From positions 20,058-54,127 of the forward strand of contig JAHFCY010000001.1 of assembly GCA_023249255.1 (NCBI GenBank): a stretch of 34,070 nucleotides of DNA. The letters run 5' to 3'. The stretch comes from Candidatus Lindowiibacteriota bacterium. Lineage in GTDB: Bacteria > Lindowbacteria > 2-12-FULL-62-27. The translations under genes and the position numbers were made by a program. The notes below the pieces were generated by a model that was given only the letters and a program-made list of their open reading frames with translations, had not been told where the DNA came from and searched no databases. Positions 30,869 through 34,070 of this stretch are shown here, piece after piece. The number at the start of each line of letters is the position of its first letter. Position 1 is the stretch's first letter.

Positions 30869-31888
30869 ATGGCTGACATTTGTTACGACAAAGACGCAGA
30901 TTTGGGATATCTCAAGAATCGGAAGATCGCGATCATCGGATACGGATCGCAGGGCCATGCCCAGGCCCAAAATCTCCGTGACAGCGGATTGAACGTCATC
31001 GTTTCCGCTTCCAAACCCGGCAGTGCGTCGTGGGAAAACGCGACGAAGGCGGGATTCACGGTGAAGACCGCCGCCGAGGCCGCCAAAGAGGCCGACGTGT
31101 TTTTCATGCTTGCGCCGGACGAAAAGCAGAAGGCGATTTTTGAACGCGACATTCTGCCGAATGCGAGGGAAAAATCGGTGCTGGTGTTCGGACACGGATT
31201 CAACATCCGCTTTTTCCGCGTCGTTCCGCCGAAATGGATGGACGTCGTTCTCGTCGCGCCGAAAGCGCCGGGCCACACCGTTCGGTCGATGTACAAGGAG
31301 GGCAAAGGCGTGCCGTGCCTGCTGGCCGTTCATCAGGACGCAAGCGGCCAGGCGCGGCAGATTGCGATCGCCATCGCCAAGGGCATCGGCTCCACGCGGG
31401 CCGGCGCCCTCTGGACGACGTTCACGGAGGAGTGCGAATCCGATTTGTTCGGAGAGCAGGTGATTCTTTGCGGGGGCGTGGCGCATCTCATTCAGGCCGC
31501 GTTCGAAACGCTGGTCGACGCGGGATATCAGCCGGAGGTCGCCTATTTCGAAGCGTGCCACGAGCTGAAACTCATCGTCGACATGATTCAGGAAGGCGGC
31601 ATCGGGTGGATGCGATACTCCTGCTCCGACACCGCCGAATTCGGCGATTACACGCGCGGGCCCCGCATCATCACTGACGAGACCAAGGCCGAGATGAAAA
31701 AGATTTTGAACGAGATTCAATCCGGCCAGTTCGCGCGGGAGTGGCTGCTCGAAAACGAGGTCGGACGACCCATGTTCAATTCGATGCGCGCGCGGCACAA
31801 GGCGCACAGGATCGAGCAGGTCGGCGAGCAGGTGCGGTCGATGATGTCATGGATCCGGAGGCGGCGGACGGAGACGGGCGAGGATTGA
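30869..31888 (+). CDS. ilvC: Ketol-acid reductoisomerase, class I
   Basis: Converts acetolactate into dihydroxy-isovalerate using NADPH and Mg2+. The 339 residues fit the short class [21 protein letters not shown] is the nucleotide-binding motif, the cofactor-specificity loop is [18 protein letters not shown] holds catalytic His109, and [12 protein letters not shown] and [13 protein letters not shown] hold the metal-binding acids. The loop has Lys where many have Arg, and GHGFNIRF has Arg where HF or HY is common. AGGAG precedes ATG 30869. It is 50 bases after ilvN in the same operon. Confidence 0.97.
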   Translation: MADICYDKDADLGYLKNRKIAIIGYGSQGHAQAQNLRDSGLNVIVSASKPGSASWENATKAGFTVKTAAEAAKEADVFFMLAPDEKQKAIFERDILPNAREKSVLVFGHGFNIRFFRVVPPKWMDVVLVAPKAPGHTVRSMYKEGKGVPCLLAVHQDASGQARQIAIAIAKGIGSTRAGALWTTFTEECESDLFGEQVILCGGVAHLIQAAFETLVDAGYQPEVAYFEACHELKLIVDMIQEGGIGWMRYSCSDTAEFGDYTRGPRIITDETKAEMKKILNEIQSGQFAREWLLENEVGRPMFNSMRARHKAHRIEQVGEQVRSMMSWIRRRRTETGED

Positions 31889-31904
31889 CCGGCGCGCGGC
31901 CGTG

Positions 31905-32540
31905 ATGGTCAGAGAGGGATTGAAATATGTCGTGCCGATGCTGGCCGCGGCAGCGTTGTCCGCCGTTATCCTCGGCCATCACGCGCTGACGTACGTTGCG
32001 CTCGGACTTGCCGTTGCCTTGGCCGCGTTTTTCCGGCGGGCGCCGGCGCCGGCTGCGGTGAGTCCCAACGCCATTTTGTCGCCGGCCGCGGGGTTTGTCA
32101 TCGAGGTCGTCGATGAAGACGAGCCGCTGTTTATGAAATCTCCGGCGCGGCGCATCAGCATCTTCATGACGCCCCTCGACGTCCACGTCAACACCGCGCC
32201 GTTTGACGGCAGTATCCGGTACACCGAATACCGGCCCGGGACGTTTTTCAAGGCGGATCGGGCCGAAGCGCGGTTGCAGAATGAGAAAATGCTGGTTGGA
32301 TTTGAGCGTACGGACGGTGTGCGATGCCTGGCGGCCCAGGTGGCCGGATGGCTGGCCAGAAGGATCGTCTGTGACGTTTGTGTGGGCGACAATGTCCGGC
32401 AGGGGAGACGGTACGGCATGATCGAATTCGGATCGCGGATGGATCTGCACATGCCGGCGAAATTCCAGATCCGGGTGACGCCCGGCCAGCACGTGCGAGC
32501 GGCGACAACAGTTCTTGCCGAGGAGGTGGTGGCATCATGA
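31905..32540 (+). CDS. psd: Phosphatidylserine decarboxylase, short archaeal-type, atypical active site
   Basis: A 211-residue proenzyme of the short type, making phosphatidylethanolamine. Two N-terminal membrane helices (about 8-24 and 28-43) precede the domain. RISIFMTPLDVHVNTAP includes the triad His94. EFGSRMDLHMP contains the Gly176-Ser177 self-cleavage site that generates the pyruvoyl group. The usual SPxDG segment reads SPAAGFV here (60-66), so the conserved Asp of the Asp-His-Ser cleavage triad is Ala63. Activity is therefore open to question, though other residues are intact. ATG 31905, or GTG 31902, may start it. Its TGA overlaps the pssA ATG. Confidence 0.85.
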   Translation: MVREGLKYVVPMLAAAALSAVILGHHALTYVALGLAVALAAFFRRAPAPAAVSPNAILSPAAGFVIEVVDEDEPLFMKSPARRISIFMTPLDVHVNTAPFDGSIRYTEYRPGTFFKADRAEARLQNEKMLVGFERTDGVRCLAAQVAGWLARRIVCDVCVGDNVRQGRRYGMIEFGSRMDLHMPAKFQIRVTPGQHVRAATTVLAEEVVAS

Positions 32541-33346
32541 TTCTGAATCGACCGGGCTGGCGGACGCGGTTTTCGATCCGACGCGGCGTGTACCTCCTGC
32601 CAAGCCTGTTCACGCTGACCAACCTCATGTGCGGATTTTATGCGATTGTTCAGTCATTCAAGGGCGAGTACCTCACGGCGGCGCTGTCAATCGTCGTGGC
32701 CTTTGTGGCTGACGGGCTGGACGGCCGGATCGCGAGGCTGACCGGCACCACAAGCGAGTTCGGCGTCGAATTTGACTCGCTTGCCGATCTGGTGACGTTC
32801 TGCGTCGCGCCGGCGCTCATGATCTATTCGCGCTGGTTGATCGACATCCCGAAAATCGGCTGGGTCTGCGCGTTCGTCTATGTCGCCTGCGGCGCGATCC
32901 GGCTGGCGCGGTTCAACGCTTACGACACGACGACGCAGTCGATCTATTTCAACGGTCTTCCGAGCCCCGCTGCGGCGGGAGGGCTGGTTTCATTGATTTT
33001 TCTGGAGGAGCAGATTTTTCCGGGCGAAACGCATGCCGGGATGGTCGCGCCGTGGGTCTGCATTCTGCTGGCGTTTCTCATGGTCTCGAGCATCCATTAT
33101 CCGAGTTTCAAGAACATCAAAATCGAGAACCGCATGTCGGCCAGAGCGCTGATCTCGGTCGTCTTTTTCATTTTCATTTTTGTCTCGAAATTTTACGTGG
33201 CGTTCACCGCGCTGTTTCTGGTGTACCTCATGTCCGGTCTGTTCGTTCAACTGTCGTTTTTGGCCGGCGTTCGAGCCGGAAGACATCTTCACCAGGAAGA
33301 CGGGGAGGTGAGGGATTCCCATGAGCCGCGTCATCCGAATATTTGA
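32537..33346 (+). CDS. pssA: CDP-diacylglycerol-serine O-phosphatidyltransferase
   Basis: Makes phosphatidylserine, the substrate of the adjacent Psd. A 269-residue membrane protein with about 7-8 helices. The CDP-alcohol phosphotransferase signature is exact: [15 protein letters not shown] followed by VEF, D, SLA, D (the DGx2ARx8Gx3Dx3D pattern, near residues 60-85). [18 protein letters not shown] is also typical. GGAGGT precedes ATG 32537, which overlaps the psd stop by 4 bases. Its own 3' end overlaps leuA by 26 bases. The operon places lipid head-group genes among branched-chain amino acid genes. Confidence 0.96.
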   Translation: MILNRPGWRTRFSIRRGVYLLPSLFTLTNLMCGFYAIVQSFKGEYLTAALSIVVAFVADGLDGRIARLTGTTSEFGVEFDSLADLVTFCVAPALMIYSRWLIDIPKIGWVCAFVYVACGAIRLARFNAYDTTTQSIYFNGLPSPAAAGGLVSLIFLEEQIFPGETHAGMVAPWVCILLAFLMVSSIHYPSFKNIKIENRMSARALISVVFFIFIFVSKFYVAFTALFLVYLMSGLFVQLSFLAGVRAGRHLHQEDGEVRDSHEPRHPNI

Positions 33347-34070
33347 CACGACCCTGCGGGACGGCGAGCAATCGCCGGGCTGCAGTTTGAACGTCGATGA
33401 AAAAATCCAGGTGGCGCTGGCTCTTGCCCGCCTCAACGTCGACATCATCGAAGGGGGATTCCCGATTTCAAGTCCCGGTGATTTCGAGTCCGTTTCGCGC
33501 ATCGCGAAAGAGGTCAAGGGCGTGTCGGTCGCGGGCCTGGCGCGGTCGCTCGAAAAGGACATTGACGCGTGCTACGAGGCCGTCAAACACGCCGATGCGC
33601 CGCGGATCCACACGTTCATCGCAACAAGCGACATCCATATCGCGAAAAAGTTCCGCAAAACGCGAACGGAAATTCTTGAAATGGCCGTCGGGGCCGTCAG
33701 GCACGCAAAGGGAAAACTTCCGGACGTCGAATTTTCCTGCGAGGACGCCTGCAGATCGGATCCGGAGTACCTGGTCCAGATTCTGACCGCCGTCATCGAC
33801 GCGGGCGCCACCACGGTCAACATTCCGGACACCGTCGGCTACACGACGCCGCAGGAATTTCATTCGCTGATCGCGTTTCTTCGCGCCAAAGTCTCCAACA
33901 TCGATCGTGCCGTGATCAGCGTCCACTGCCACAACGACCTCGGCCTGGCGACTTCGAATTCGCTGGCCGCAGTTCTGGCCGGCGCGGGCCAGGTCGAATG
34001 CACCGTCAACGGAATCGGCGAGCGGGCGGGCAACGCGTCGCTGGAGGTAATCGTCATGGCGATCCGGACC
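33321..34070 (+). CDS. leuA: 2-isopropylmalate synthase, 3'-truncated by the window edge
   Basis: The first 250 codons of LeuA, which condenses 2-oxoisovalerate with acetyl-CoA, the first committed step of leucine synthesis. [14 protein letters not shown] holds the metal-binding Asp and catalytic Arg and Glu of the DRE-TIM family; [23 protein letters not shown] (the HxH metal pair) and NGIGERAGN follow. The C-terminal LeuA dimer domain, where leucine binds, lies beyond the window. GGGGAGGTGAGG upstream and the conserved start fix ATG 33321, inside the pssA reading frame. A citramalate or homocitrate synthase is possible in principle, but the order ilvN-ilvC-psd-pssA-leuA and the sequence favour LeuA. 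Confidence 0.94.
   Translation, partial: MSRVIRIFDTTLRDGEQSPGCSLNVDEKIQVALALARLNVDIIEGGFPISSPGDFESVSRIAKEVKGVSVAGLARSLEKDIDACYEAVKHADAPRIHTFIATSDIHIAKKFRKTRTEILEMAVGAVRHAKGKLPDVEFSCEDACRSDPEYLVQILTAVIDAGATTVNIPDTVGYTTPQEFHSLIAFLRAKVSNIDRAVISVHCHNDLGLATSNSLAAVLAGAGQVECTVNGIGERAGNASLEVIVMAIRT

Noticed and set aside
1-34070. CRISPR array, tRNA, rRNA, riboswitch or transposon
   Set aside because: No regularly spaced repeats, cloverleaf with conserved T-loop, rRNA signature, recognised riboswitch core or transposase was seen on reading both strands.

Overview
The window is dense, moderately GC-rich chromosomal DNA (about 35 protein genes, little intergenic space, many 4-base start/stop overlaps) from a flagellated bacterium that makes its own haem precursors, branched-chain amino acids, threonine, CoA and phosphatidylethanolamine. 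There is no rRNA, tRNA, CRISPR array, insertion sequence or integrase. The gene order ilvN-ilvC-psd-pssA-leuA is one I recall from Geobacter-like Desulfobacterota, and the SPOR, RND and phosphatidylserine genes fit a Gram-negative-type envelope, but I cannot place the phylum from sequence alone. || Layout. 1-4.7 kb: a partial aquaporin gene (-), an FAD oxidoreductase (+), an archaeo-eukaryotic-primase-like protein coupled to an RsmI-like methylase (-), then a short conventional flagellin (+). 4.7-6.8 kb (+): DoxX, DUF1802 and queG. 6.7-9.1 kb (-): a large RND/MMPL exporter. 9.1-11.1 kb (+): a flagellar-promoter transcription unit with a 56-residue unknown protein and a second flagellin carrying a complete von Willebrand factor A (VWA) domain in its variable region. 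11.2-14.8 kb (+): hemL, tatA, tatC and a secreted TPR metallopeptidase. 14.8-21.1 kb (-): a housekeeping run of stand-alone 5'-3' exonuclease, coaE, HDOD, SPOR, pfkB-type kinase, hom and thrC. 21.2-28.4 kb (+): PGPGW-like membrane protein, 5'-nucleotidase, coaBC, glycosyltransferase, gatC, gatA, gatB. 28.5-30.1 kb: a FlgM-like anti-sigma factor (+) and a LysM/M23 peptidase (-) converging on a bidirectional terminator. 30.3-34.1 kb (+): ilvN, ilvC, psd, pssA and the first 250 codons of leuA. || How it works together. Four promoters of sigma-28 (FliA/SigD) type share an unusual constant geometry (an 8-base -35 box, 12 bases, then an NCCGATAW -10 box). They precede both flagellin units, flgM and, on the minus strand, the M23 peptidase, so scattered genes appear to form one late-flagellar regulon. 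Hairpins that present GGA in the loop lie in both flagellin-unit leaders, one of them over the Shine-Dalgarno sequence, which suggests CsrA-type post-transcriptional control. || The most novel item is the VWA flagellin: the D0/D1 filament core is intact at both ends, and a roughly 200-residue VWA domain with a full MIDAS metal site replaces the surface domain, predicting a filament that displays an adhesion or ligand-binding module. Other oddities are the AEP-like primase, a queG whose conserved N-terminus has no ATG/GTG/TTG start, and a phosphatidylserine decarboxylase with Ala in place of a conserved catalytic Asp.
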